Counted from the first letter of the stretch, positions 1 to 7,157 are shown. The stretch is DNA of 10,436 nucleotides from Falciphora oryzae (GCA_000733355.1 JNVV01000127.1:1-10436); one strand, 5' to 3'. Translations and numbers: made by a program. The notes: a model not told the origin generated them from the sequence alone.

Positions 1-340
1 GCCGTGGGTCGATTTTTTGGAAATCCCATACAAAATAATTTTTCGGAAAATCACTCGCGGCACCGGAAGCCCCCACGGCGGAGAACCCGTGGGATCGATG
101 TCGGTGGGTATATGAAGGAAGCGATTGTTGGCGCCCCTCACCTGCAATACAAGCCTGTTCCACCCACTAAGCTTGGGGCCCCGACAGCGCTATTTATAGC
201 GCCTGTCAGGGCCCAATCCAACTAACCGAGACCCTGCTGGCCACTGTGACTGCGCTGCAAATCCCCGATTTGACCTCCGAATATTAATATAAATCTTATT
301 AAAATTTAATATGTTATATTTAACTATATAACCAATTTTA
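1..340. other. Unassigned flank, no gene recognised
   Basis: I recognise no coding gene here. The short open frame at 4-225 has no familiar motif and is probably chance. CCGTGGGTCGAT (2-13) recurs as CCGTGGGATCGAT (87-99), and GCCGTGGG (1-8) is mirrored by CCCACGGC (72-79), so the stretch holds small direct and inverted repeats. From about 270 it becomes very AT-rich. The segment TATAACCAATTTTA just before 341 is also found in the arm of the MITE at 643-1066 (about 781-794), so the AT-rich end may be a remnant of an older MITE into which M1 jumped. Confidence 0.5.
177..213. repeat. Long hairpin (inverted repeat)
   Basis: The arm GGCCCCGACAGCGCTAT (177-193) pairs with ATAGCGCCTGTCAGGGCC (196-213) around a two-base loop, with one mismatch and one bulged base. 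No T-run follows, and no gene precedes it, so a terminator is not supported. It could be a structural part of an unrecognised mobile element. Confidence 0.6.
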
Positions 341-342
341 TA

Positions 343-640
343 ACGTGGTCCACCACTGAGCGCCACACACCACCGAACACCACACTTCAAAATCCCATAT
401 TAAACGCCGTTTTCTTTCGATTAAATAACTCGCTCAATTTGGGGCTAAATTCCACCAAAATTGAAACAGTTATATTTAACTTTATAATAATTATAATTTG
501 AATTTTCCGCATTTTCATTATTACTCCTTTAAGTTAAGTTCGAAAATGTATACAGTGTATTACACAGTGTTGCAAACTAATCTAAAAGGAGTAATAATAA
601 AAATGCGGAAAATTCAAATTATAATTATTATAAAGTTAAA
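343..640. mobile_element. MITE M1, right end missing
   Basis: A non-coding foldback element. It starts ACGTGGTCC right after a TA (341-342), followed by two 17-bp direct repeats with the core GCGCCAC or ACACCAC. About 130 bp further in lies an inverted repeat: about 472-530 (TTTAACTTTATAATAATT..., then TTCCGCATTTT and ATTATTACTCCTTT) against about 585-640. The loop holds TACAGTGTATTACACAGTG. The right arm stops at AAAGTTAAATA, exactly where M2 starts, and the expected right terminus is not found after M2. It has no coding capacity, so it would need a transposase from elsewhere. Confidence 0.75.
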
Positions 641-642
641 TA

Positions 643-1066
643 ACGTGGTCCACCAGTGAGCGCCACACACCAGCGAACGCCACACTCAAAATCCTATACT
701 AAATGCTATTTTTTAAATGCTTATAAATCCACCAATTTTAATCCAAATTTAATGCAACTTTGTAATTATCGTTTTAACCATATAACCAATTTTATGAAAT
801 TATCTTCGATTTTACAACCCTAACCTGGGTGAGATATTAAAAAATGAGGTATTTTAACTCCTGCATTTACTATATCTCAACCGGGTTAGGGTTATAAAAT
901 TGAAGATAATTACATAAAATCGGGTATATGGTTAAAACGTTAATTACAAAGTTGCATTGAATTTGGATTAAAATTGGTGGATTTATAAGCATTTAAAAAA
1001 TAGCATTTAGTATAGGATTTTGAGTGTGGCGTTCGCTGGTGTGTGGCGCTCACTGGTGGACCACGT
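643..1066. mobile_element. MITE M2, complete foldback element
   Basis: A 424-bp element that is inverted-repeat over almost its whole length: the left arm from ACGTGGTCCACCAGTGAG pairs with the right arm ending CTCACTGGTGGACCACGT. It is flanked by TA at 641-642 and 1067-1068, the duplication expected for Tc1/mariner-pogo transposition. The first 43 bp are ACGTGGTCC plus two 17-bp repeats (cores GCGCCAC and ACGCCAC), perfectly mirrored at the other end. The arms are nearly identical, so this copy is either young or little mutated. The centre contains CCCTAACC and, inverted, GGTTAGGG, next to GAGATAT/ATATCTC. No reading frame of note. Confidence 0.92.
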
Positions 1067-1241
1067 TATATTTAACTTTGTAATAGTTAAATATAATTGT
1101 TAGTAGGAGTATGTACTCCTGTGGGCTCGGAGATCTCCAAAACAGGGTAAACAATAATCCCTTATATCAAAGGAATCATAATCTATTGTGCACGAAGAGG
1201 AAAGGAATCTATCTGCCAAAGAAGGAGGGCAACCAAGCCCT

Positions 1242-1247
1242 TATATA
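1242..1247 (+). promoter_or_regulatory. TATA box of solo LTR 1
   Basis: TATATA, about 145 bp into the LTR, where a U3 promoter would lie. The third LTR (7158 onward) has its TATA about 155 bp in. Confidence 0.45.
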
Positions 1248-1277
1248 CATTGCCTGTAGAGCTTGGCCCTCCAGGTC

Positions 1278-1298
1278 ACGGGGTCCTACGGACCCCGT
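1278..1298 (+). repeat. GC-rich hairpin in solo LTR 1
   Basis: ACGGGGTCC (1278-1286) and GGACCCCGT (1290-1298) form a perfect 9-bp stem with a 3-base loop. It lies about 30 bp after the TATA, so it would fall near the 5' end of the transcript (R region). Confidence 0.65.
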
Positions 1299-1422
1299 AG
1301 GCCAGGGCCTCCCAGGCCCTCCAGGCCTCCAGATCCCTCAAGTGCATGCGCCAGAATAATGATGCAATTATGCTGGAATTATAATCCAACAATAATATAA
1401 TTTTTCCGCATTTTTATTATTA

Positions 1423-1465
1423 ACGTGGTTCACAAATAAGTGGCGCACACAAGTAAATGGCGCAC
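1423..1465. repeat. Terminal inverted repeat of A, left
   Basis: ACGTGGTTC followed by two 17-bp direct repeats, ACAAATAAGTGGCGCAC and ACAAGTAAATGGCGCAC. The partner is at 5100-5142, where the repeats read ACAAGTAAGTGGCGCAC and ACAAGTAAGTAGCGCGT on the minus strand. The repeats are probably transposase binding sites (inference). Confidence 0.9.
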
Positions 1466-2524
1466 CCACACCGACCTCCGGTCAATCGACGCGCATGCCA
1501 ACCCAACAACGCCAGGAATCCATTCAAACTACTTAGAACTATATATATCGGGCATTTCTACTTCCTTTTGGCAGGTGCGCGCATTATGTCCGGTTTTGCC
1601 GCAGGTGCCACATCGCCGACGAGTTGTCGTCGCCCTCCTTTTTTAACCCCCATGGTCGCGCATTTTTTGCTGTAGTTATCCATCCAGCTCCTCCTAGTCC
1701 AAAACATTTCGTACCTTTTCGATAGTAAGTAACCCTCCAAATCGAACACGTGTTTTTTTGGCCTTCCGGCGTTTGCTTAATGCTTTATTCGCTTTGCGTA
1801 ACGAAGCAATTTCGGCTTTAAAAAGGGCCATTTGATGCATAATCGAACTCGTCCCTTTCGCAAGCTAATCTACAACCGCTAGCATGGGTATCGGAAAGCT
1901 GCTTCGGTAATTGGAAATTTGAATTTTAATGTGTTCGGATTGCGAAATTGCTTCCCTGGCTGTCCGCGGCGTTTTGGAAGTCCAAGGTTCGGGGTTATTT
2001 AGGGGCGTCCTCGGGGGAGTTGAAATCCGTAGCCTTACATCCAGCTTTTCTAAAACCGAATCCGGATTGAAAGGAGCAAGGCCAGCCTTTCGAAAGCCTT
2101 TTCGAATGTTTCCTTCAGTTATAAAATTAAAAAATGCCGCTTTAAACGCCGAAAGGAACTCGACCTTAGTTACGTGGTTAACGTGTAACTTTATTAGGTT
2201 TTCGATTTGTCGACCGTACGCTTTTTTTAATAGGCTAAAACACCCAACGTTAAGCGGCTAAAGGAAGTGAAACGAATACGGAAGCATATAAAGCGTAACG
2301 ATGTTATATTCCTGGCAATAAAGCTCGAAATTCGTCGAATAGTAGCTTTTATGCCCGTTTAGCACTAACAAACGATGGGTGCCTTTCGTACGCGATATAA
2401 TGTGTTTGTTAAAATGCCGAATCCATTCCAAACCGAGCTCGTTCGTAATCGACCCGTTGGAATTTATTAAAATAACCTAATCGCGTGGGAGGTTGGTTTT
2501 CAAATACCAATTAGCTAGGTGGTA

Positions 2525-2567
2525 ACGTGGTTTACAAGTGAGTGGGACACACAAGCGAGTGGGACAA
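2525..2567. repeat. Terminal inverted repeat of B, left
   Basis: ACGTGGTTT plus ACAAGTGAGTGGGACAC and ACAAGCGAGTGGGACAA. The core GTGGGAC is specific to this element and repeats in the right end. Confidence 0.9.
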
Positions 2568-2622
2568 AACACGCGACAACGCGACGCATCATTTTTGGCA
2601 ACCGATTCCTTTACCAAACAAA

Positions 2623-4277
2623 ATGTTAAATAAAAGCGACGAAAGCCGGGTAATGTTTGCCCTTTAAGCTTTGCAATCTAACCTAAAACTAAGCATGCGG
2701 GAAGCTGCGAAAATCTACTCGGTCGCGAATTCGACTCTGGCGCGTTGGAAACACGGCCAACCTGCTCGACGCGACACAATGCCCAAATTACGGAAATTAA
2801 CGGAATCCGAAAAGGAGGCGCTTATCAAATACATATTCGAGCTGGATTTTCGCGCATTTCCTCCCCGGCCTTCTGGTGTTAAAAATATGGCCAACCGATT
2901 GCTCGCCGAACGCGACGCGCGCGCCGTCGGCAAAAACTGGGTCGCGAATTTCGTTAAACGCCGCGCAAAGCTCGGCACGCGCTGGATTCGAAAATACGAC
3001 TACTAAAAGGCTAAATGCGAAAATCCCAAGCTTGTTTTTGCGTGGTTCGACCTTATACGGAACATTATGGCTAAATATAGCATCTAGGATAACGATATTT
3101 ATAACTTTGACGAAACCGGCTTCTTTATAGGCATAATCGCGGCCGTTATAGTTATTATAACGTCGGAAAGGCGAAGCAAAGCAAAGCTGGTCCAGCTTGG
3201 CAACCGGGAATGGGTTACAATTATCTAAAGGGTTAACTATTGCGGTTAAGCGATCCCCCCTTTCATTATCGTTAAAAGGCAATACCACCTAGCCAATTAG
3301 TACTCGGAAACCGACCTTTTACGCAATTGGGTTATCGCAACAAACGCTAATAGGTGGATTACGAACGAGCTCGGCCTGGAATGGATCCGGCATTTTGATA
3401 AACATATTGTAGCTCGTTTTACGGGGTCCTATCGTTTGTTAGTGCTGGACGGATACGAAAGCTACCATTTAACGGATTTCGAACTTTACTGCTAGGAATA
3501 TAACATATTACGCTTTGCATGCTTCCGTATTCGTTTTACTTCTTTTAACCGCTTGACGTTGGGTGCTTTAGCCTAATAAAAAAGGCGTACGGTCGACAAA
3601 TCGAGGATTTAATAAAATCGCACGTTAACCACGTAACTAAGGTTGAGTTCCTTTTGGCGTTTAAAGCGGCATTTTTTAACTTTATAACTAAAGAAAACAT
3701 TTAAAAAAGCTTCCGAGGGGCTGGCTTTACTCCTTTTAATCCGGATTCGGTTTTGGAAAAGCTGGATGTAAAGCTACGGATTCCAACTCCCTTAAAGACG
3801 CTTTTAAACGACCTCGAACTTTGGACTTCCAAAACGCCCCGGATAGCTAAAAAAGCAACTTCGCAATCCGAACACATTAAAACTCGGATTTCTAATTACC
3901 AGGGCAGCTTTCCAACTCCTATTCATACGGCTGTGGACTAAATTGCAAAAGGGGCGAAAGCGATAATGTATAAGGTAGCCCTTTTTCGAGCCGAGGTGTT
4001 TACGTTTAAAAAGGCGAACGAAGCATTAAGCAAACGCCGGAGGGCTAAAAAAACACGTGTCCGATTTGGAGGGTTATTTACCATCGAAAAGGTACGAAAT
4101 GTTCTGAATTAGGAAGAGCTGGATGGATAGCTACAGTAAAAAATGCGCGCCTATGGGGGTTAGGAAAGGAGGGCGACGACGACTCGTTGGCGATGTGGCA
4201 CCTGCGGCAAAACCGGACATAATGCGCGCACTTGTTAAAAAAAAGTAAAAATGTCCGATGTATATAGTTCCGAGTAG
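2623..4277 (+). pseudogene. Fot1/pogo-like transposase B, broken by stops and one frameshift
   Basis: Same family as A. ATG 2623 (MLNKSDESR) starts a frame of about 550 codons, the usual Fot1 size. Domains: psq HTH (residues ~5-50), Tc5-type HTH (~60-125), DDE from ~160. The first Asp is in NFDETGF (codon 3109), the second in LLVLDGYES (codon 3448), the third in PLDVGCF (codon 3555, after the frameshift); the spacing between the last two is 35 residues. A 1-nt deletion near 3504-3511 moves the frame. The C-terminal knuckle CGTCGKTGHNARTC lies at 4194-4235. All three Asp are intact, unlike A and C. About a dozen TAA/TAG stops interrupt it. Several are explained by the sister copies: the stop at 3004 is CAA in A, the stop near 3091 is CAA in C, and the one near 3298 is TGG in C. 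That is RIP-type mutation. The stop at 4236 is CAA in A, so the natural end is 4275-4277. Confidence 0.92.
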
Positions 4278-4341
4278 TTTGAATGGATTTCTAGCGTTGT
4301 TAGGTTGGCATGCGAATTAATTGTCCAAAGGTCGGGGTGGC

Positions 4342-4384
4342 GTATCCCATTCGCTTGTGTGTCCCACTCACTTGTGAACCACGT
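4342..4384. repeat. Terminal inverted repeat of B, right
   Basis: Read on the minus strand: ACGTGGTTC, then ACAAGTGAGTGGGACAC, then ACAAGCGAATGGGATAC. The two inner-repeat differences from the left end are all G/A or C/T transitions. Confidence 0.9.
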
Positions 4385-5099
4385 TATTGCTTTTTAACGA
4401 TAATAAAAGGAGGGATCGCCCAGCCGCAATAGTTAACCCTTTAAATAACTGTAACCTATTCCCTATTGCCAAACTGGACCAGCTTTGCTTTATTACGGCC
4501 TTCCGACGTTATAATAACTATAACGGGAACGATTATGCCTATAAAAAAGCCGGTTTCGTCGAAATTGTAAATGTCGTTATTTAGGATGCCATATTTGGCC
4601 ACAGTATTCCGTATAAAATCGAACCAAGCAAAAACGAGCTTGGGATTTTCGCATTTAGCCCTTTGGTAGTCGTACTTTTAAATCCAGCGTATGCCGAGCT
4701 TTGCGCGGCGCTTAACGAAGTTCGCGACCCAGTTTTTGCTAACAGCGCGCGTTGCGTTCGGCGAGCAATCGGTTGGCTATATTTTTAATACCAAAAGGCC
4801 GGGGAGGAAATGCGCGGGAATCCAGCTCGAATATGTATTTAACAAGCGCCTCCTCTTCGGATTCCGTCAATTTCCGTAATTTAAATACGTAGTCGCGTCG
4901 AGCAGTTTGGCTAGCGCGTCGGCGACGCAACGTGGTTTTAGGAACGTCGTAGATTTTGGCTGCCGAACGCACATTTAATGTTGGATTGGATTGGATTGCC
5001 CGTATGGCAAAAACAATTTTCGCTTCGCTAAATGTCGACGCCATTTGTGGTTGTTAAGGAATTGAGGTTGGAAGTGGGAAACGCGAGTCGCGATGGAAA

Positions 5100-5142
5100 A
5101 CGCGCTACTTACTTGTGTGCGCCACTTACTTGTGAACCACGT
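5100..5142. repeat. Terminal inverted repeat of A, right
   Basis: Inverse of the left end, with the same 9 + 17 + 17 structure and core GTGGCGC / GTAGCGC. It is 56 bp from the transposase start codon at 5044. Confidence 0.9.
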
Positions 5143-5144
5143 TA

Positions 5145-5256
5145 CCTCTTTTAGGTTAATTTGCATATTTTGCATATTTTACACAGTATAATACACAGTG
5201 TTGCAAACTAACCTAAAAGGGGCAATAATAAAAATGCGGAAAATTCAAATTATAAT
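5145..5256. mobile_element. MITE M3, right fragment
   Basis: Continuation of the M3 core after element A: CCTCTTTTAGGTTAATTTGC, then TACACAGTGTTGCAAACTAACC, then AATAATAAAAATGCGG, almost the same as 545-620 in M1. It is cut at 5257-5258 (TA) by element C; the rest of its right arm would lie beyond C, outside the window. Confidence 0.75.
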
Positions 5257-5258
5257 TA

Positions 5259-5301
5259 ACGTGGTTTACAAGCGAGTGCCACACACAAGCGAATGCCACA
5301 A
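5259..5301. repeat. Terminal inverted repeat of C, left
   Basis: ACGTGGTTT plus ACAAGCGAGTGCCACAC and ACAAGCGAATGCCACAA. The core GTGCCAC differs from A (GTGGCGC) and B (GTGGGAC), and is one base from the GCGCCAC core of MITEs M1 and M2. Confidence 0.88.
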
Positions 5302-5321
5302 TTGACGCGTCCACGCGTCAA
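5302..5321. promoter_or_regulatory. Palindrome with two ACGCGT boxes upstream of transposase C
   Basis: TTGACGCGT (5302-5310) and ACGCGTCAA (5313-5321) are perfect inverse copies with a 2-bp spacer, 36 bp before the start codon. ACGCGT is the MluI cell-cycle box bound by MBF in fungi; whether it acts here is a guess. Confidence 0.4.
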
Positions 5322-5557
5322 CCCAACTTCATCCGCGAATATTTCCACAACAGACAATGGTAAACAAAAGCGACGAAAGCCGGGTCGTTCTAGCCCTTCG
5401 GGCGATCGCATCGAATTTACAATTAAGTATCCGGAGCGCCGCTAAAGTGTTACGACCATACAGGTGGCGGGGACAGGAGGCCTGGGTTAAGCCCCGGGAA
5501 GGAAGCACCCTCAACCCCGCACTTGGAAAAGGAAGGGTCACGTGGAAGGACACGTGA

Positions 5558-5747
5558 CCTCAAGGTGATATGTCTGATATGCGACATAGCAGACATAGCA
5601 CAGGTCCTTAAGGTGATATGTCTGATATGCGACATAGCAGACATAGCACAGGTCCTCAAGGTGATATGTCTGATATGCGACATAGCAGACATAGCACAGG
5701 TCCTTAAGGTGATATGTCTGATATGCGACATAGCAGATATAGCACAG
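5558..5747. repeat. Four 48-bp tandem repeats inside solo LTR 2
   Basis: Four head-to-tail copies start at 5558, 5606, 5654 and 5702. They are nearly identical apart from CAAGG / TAAGG at the start, which alternates C, T, C, T, and one C/T change in copy four (AGACATAG / AGATATAG). Each unit holds the inverted repeat TATGTCTG ... CAGACATA. The array ends about 20 bp before the TATA box, which suits a repeated upstream activating element. Confidence 0.95.
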
Positions 5748-5768
5748 ATTGGGAAGGACCAGGTCGTG

Positions 5769-5776
5769 TATATAAG
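5769..5776 (+). promoter_or_regulatory. TATA box of solo LTR 2
   Basis: TATATAAG directly downstream of the tandem array. It is the likely start-site element of the former retrotransposon. Confidence 0.6.
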
Positions 5777-5804
5777 GGAAAGGTTCTTCCACGGTTAGAT
5801 AGCT

Positions 5805-5830
5805 TTGACTGAGGCATCGGCATCAGTCAA
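5805..5830 (+). repeat. Hairpin downstream of the LTR 2 TATA
   Basis: TTGACTGA (5805-5812) and TCAGTCAA (5823-5830) form an 8-bp perfect stem about 30 bp after the TATA, the same relative place as the hairpin of solo LTR 1. Confidence 0.55.
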
Positions 5831-6159
5831 CCTAAGTTAGCTCCAAGGTACCCCCTTGGGCAAGCAATCCAGACTTCTGTCACCAGTTTCCCAGTTCCCC
5901 TGAAGCAACCCCTGTTAAGTGTACTGTTCAGCACCCTCCCTAGGTGTCCTACCCTAGGAGCGGAGCCTGATTGTAACATAAAGTCTACGAAGTCGACTTT
6001 TCCACTCTCGCCCGGCGGAAGCGCGGCCAACCTGCTCGACGCGACACAATGCCCAAATCACGAAAATTGACGGAATCCGAAAAGGAGGCGCTTATTAAAT
6101 ACATCCTCGAGCTGGATTCCCGCGCATTTCCTCCCCGGCCTTTTGGTGTTAAAAATATG

Positions 6160-6189
6160 GCCAACCGATTGCTGGCCAACCGATTGCTG
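6160..6189 (+). repeat. 15-bp tandem duplication in transposase C
   Basis: GCCAACCGATTGCTG occurs twice in a row (6160-6174, 6175-6189). Element B has one copy. It adds five residues in frame. Confidence 0.9.
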
Positions 6190-6585
6190 GCCGAACGCGA
6201 CGCAAGCGTCGTCGGTAAAAACTGGGTCGCGAACTTCGTTAAACGCCGCGCAAAGCTCGGTACGCGTTGGATTCGAAAGTACGACTACTAAAGGGCTAAA
6301 TGCGAAAATCCCAAGCTCGTTTTTGCGTGGTTCGACTTTATACGGAACACTGTGGCTAAATATAGCATCCAAAATAACGATATTTATAACTTCGACGAAA
6401 CCGGCTTTTTTATAGGCATAATCGCGGCCGTTATGGTTATTATAATATCGGAAGGGCGAAGTAAAGCAAAGCTAGTTTAACTTGGCAACCGGAAATGGGC
6501 TACAATTATTTAAAGAGTTAACTGTTGCAGTTAAGCGGCCCCTTTTTTTATTATCGTTAAAAGGCAATACCACTTAGCTAATTGG

Positions 6586-6679
6586 TGTTGAATTCAATCT
6601 GGCCACGGCGCACTGAAAAGTGTAGCCGACTACATTTGACAATGCAGTCCAGGAGCTATTATATAGCTTGTTATTAACA
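6586..6679. mobile_element. 94-bp LTR-like insertion
   Basis: Element B lacks this block, so it is an insertion in C. It begins TGTTGAATTC, ends TTATTAACA, and is flanked by ATTGG at 6581-6585 and 6680-6684, which fits LTR termini with a 5-bp duplication. Removing it with one ATTGG restores the codons for NWYSE in the transposase. It holds the palindrome TTGAATTCAA, the small stem TGTAG/CTACA (6621-6634) and AGCTAT/ATAGCT around TAT (6654-6668). It is far shorter than ordinary LTRs. It may be a solo LTR of a very small LTR element or an internally deleted LTR. A MITE with a 7-bp AATTGGT duplication is the alternative reading. Confidence 0.75.
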
Positions 6680-7157
6680 ATTGGTATTCGGAAACCGACC
6701 TTCCACGCAATTAGGTTATCGTAACGAGCGCTAATAAGTGGATTACGAACGAGCTCGGCTTAAAATGGATCCAGCATTTCGACAAATACATTATAGCTTA
6801 TTTTACGGGGTCCTATCGTTTGTTAGTGCTAAACGGACACGAAAGCCACCATTCGACGGATTTCGAACTCTATTGCTAAGAACACAACATTATTACGCTT
6901 TGCATGCCTCCGCATTCGTTTCACTTCTTTTAACCGCTTAACGTTAAGTGCTTTAACCTAATAAAAAAAGCGTACGGTCGACAAATCGAGGATTTAATAA
7001 GGTCGCACGTTAACCACGTAACTAAGGTCGAGTTCCTTTCGGCGTTTAAAGCGGCGTTTTTTAATTCCATAACTAAAAAAACATCCAAAAAGGCTTCTAA
7101 GGGGCTGGCTTTACTCCTTTTAATCCGGATTCGGTTTTGGAAAAGCTGGATGTGAGG

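Larger units (their letters stand above)
1098..1391 (+). mobile_element. Solo LTR 1 (294 bp)
   Basis: Starts TGTTAG and ends ATCCAACA, with the 5-bp duplication ATAAT on both sides (1093-1097 and 1392-1396). This is the hallmark of an LTR retrotransposon reduced to one LTR by recombination between its two LTRs. A TATATA (1242-1247) sits mid-element, with a hairpin about 30 bp downstream. The right half is GC-rich, with repeated CCAGGCC / CCTCCAGG blocks. The frame open at 1111-1359 lies wholly inside the LTR and is not taken as a gene. Orientation is guessed from the TATA and hairpin order. Confidence 0.9.
1069..1422. mobile_element. MITE M3, left fragment (split by solo LTR)
   Basis: Excluding the LTR at 1098-1391, this AT-rich stretch (TATTTAACTTTGTAATAG..., then TTTTTCCGCATTTTTATTATTA) matches the left inner arm of M1. 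It continues after element A at 5145. Its own left terminus is missing: M2 sits at the break. Joining 1416-1422 with 5145-5229 gives the same core module as in M1 and M8, except for a 10-bp duplication (TTTGCATATT twice). Confidence 0.7.
2525..4384 (+). mobile_element. Element B: full-length Fot1/pogo-like DNA transposon
   Basis: 1860 bp, with termini ACGTGGTTT... and ...GAACCACGT and TA duplications at 2523-2524 and 4385-4386. It sits inside the transposase gene of element A in the opposite orientation; the host gene reads on correctly if B and one TA are removed. It carries one transposase pseudogene on the plus strand. It is younger than A by position. Confidence 0.95.
1529..5044 (-). pseudogene. 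Fot1/pogo-like transposase A, broken
   Basis: Cut-and-paste transposase of the pogo/Fot1 family (Tc1/mariner superfamily). The frame starts at ATG 5044 (MASTFSEAK) and is split by element B between 4384 and 2525 inside a Tyr codon. In order it has a psq-type HTH, a Tc5/CENP-B-type HTH (KLRKLTESEEEALVKYIFEL), a DDE domain with NFDETGF intact, and a C-terminal CCHC knuckle (CGTCGKTGHNARTC). It is dead. A 2-nt deletion near 4743 in a GC repeat breaks the frame after LLAERNARC, and about nine TAA/TAG stops follow. The second and third catalytic Asp read as Asn (codons at 2357-2359 and 2249-2251). It keeps CAA at YDYQRAK, where B and C have a stop. Its first 60 residues differ clearly from B and C although the rest is close. 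The natural stop is the TAG at 1529-1531. Confidence 0.88.
1423..5142 (-). mobile_element. Element A: Fot1/pogo-like DNA transposon, interrupted by element B
   Basis: Both termini are present: ACGTGGTTC on the left and its inverse GAACCACGT on the right, with TA at 1421-1422 and 5143-5144. The total is 3720 bp; removing B and one TA leaves about 1858 bp, essentially the length of B. One transposase pseudogene fills it on the minus strand. The element jumped into the core of MITE M3, whose halves resume on either side. It is the oldest of the Fot-like copies that can be ordered, because B lies inside it. Confidence 0.93.
5448..5978 (+). mobile_element. Solo LTR 2 (531 bp)
   Basis: Starts TGTTAC and ends GTAACA (6-bp inverted ends), with the 5-bp duplication TAAAG at 5443-5447 and 5979-5983. 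Removing it and one copy of TAAAG restores the transposase C frame (AAKVYEV), which proves insertion. It contains a paired CACGTG inverted repeat (GTCACGTG ... CACGTGAC, about 5537-5557), four 48-bp tandem repeats, a TATA box and a downstream hairpin, so the U3-R layout is visible. Open frames at 5450-5798 on both strands result from the 48-bp unit being a multiple of three and are not genes. Confidence 0.95.
5259..7157 (+). mobile_element. Element C: Fot1/pogo-like DNA transposon, right end outside the window
   Basis: Left terminus ACGTGGTTT after TA 5257-5258. The body matches B closely over the transposase, with three insertions: an LTR (5448-5978), a 94-bp LTR-like piece (6586-6679) and an LTR retrotransposon that starts at 7158. 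The remaining part of the transposase and the right terminus should resume after the retrotransposon, beyond 10436. Confidence 0.92.
5357..7157 (+). pseudogene. Fot1/pogo-like transposase C, broken and incomplete
   Basis: ATG 5357 (MVNKSDESRV) opens the same transposase as B. It is cut after codon 30 by solo LTR 2 and resumes in frame at 5984 if the LTR and one TAAAG are removed. The Tc5-type HTH follows (KLTESEKEALIKYILELDSR), then a 15-bp in-frame duplication (NRLLANRLLA), then the DDE domain. The first Asp (NFDETGF, 6394) is intact; the second (LLVLNG, 6832) and third (PLNVKCF, 6940) are Asn. There are several TAA/TAG stops, the first right after KYDY at 6289, and a 1-nt loss in an A-run near 7074-7081. 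The gene stops at 7157 where the retrotransposon begins, before the C-terminal knuckle. Some codons here are still CAA or TGG where B has stops. Confidence 0.9.

Noticed and set aside
816..892. CCCTAACC and GGTTAGGG, like the TTAGGG telomere repeat
   Set aside because: Only about one and a half units on each side, placed as part of the inverted repeat of MITE M2; no tandem array.
1111..1359. 82-aa frame
   Set aside because: Lies entirely inside solo LTR 1 and shows only low-complexity Pro/Gly from GC-rich repeats.
1558..1749. Minus-strand frame encoding FDLEGYLLSKRYEMFW..., similar in A and B
   Set aside because: It is an alternative frame over the transposase C-terminus; the true frame gives the AKKTRVRFGG segment and the CCHC knuckle.
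2797..3288. 163-aa open frame on the minus strand of element B
   Set aside because: Antisense shadow of the transposase HTH and DDE region; no motif, and the same shadow appears in A and C.
5558..5747. CRISPR-like array
   Set aside because: The 48-bp units are contiguous with no unique spacers, and the context is a fungal LTR.
5450..5798. Open frames on both strands encoding a repeated peptide (VICLICDIADIAQ on plus)
   Set aside because: They arise from four 48-bp DNA repeats, a multiple of three, inside a solo LTR with a target duplication.
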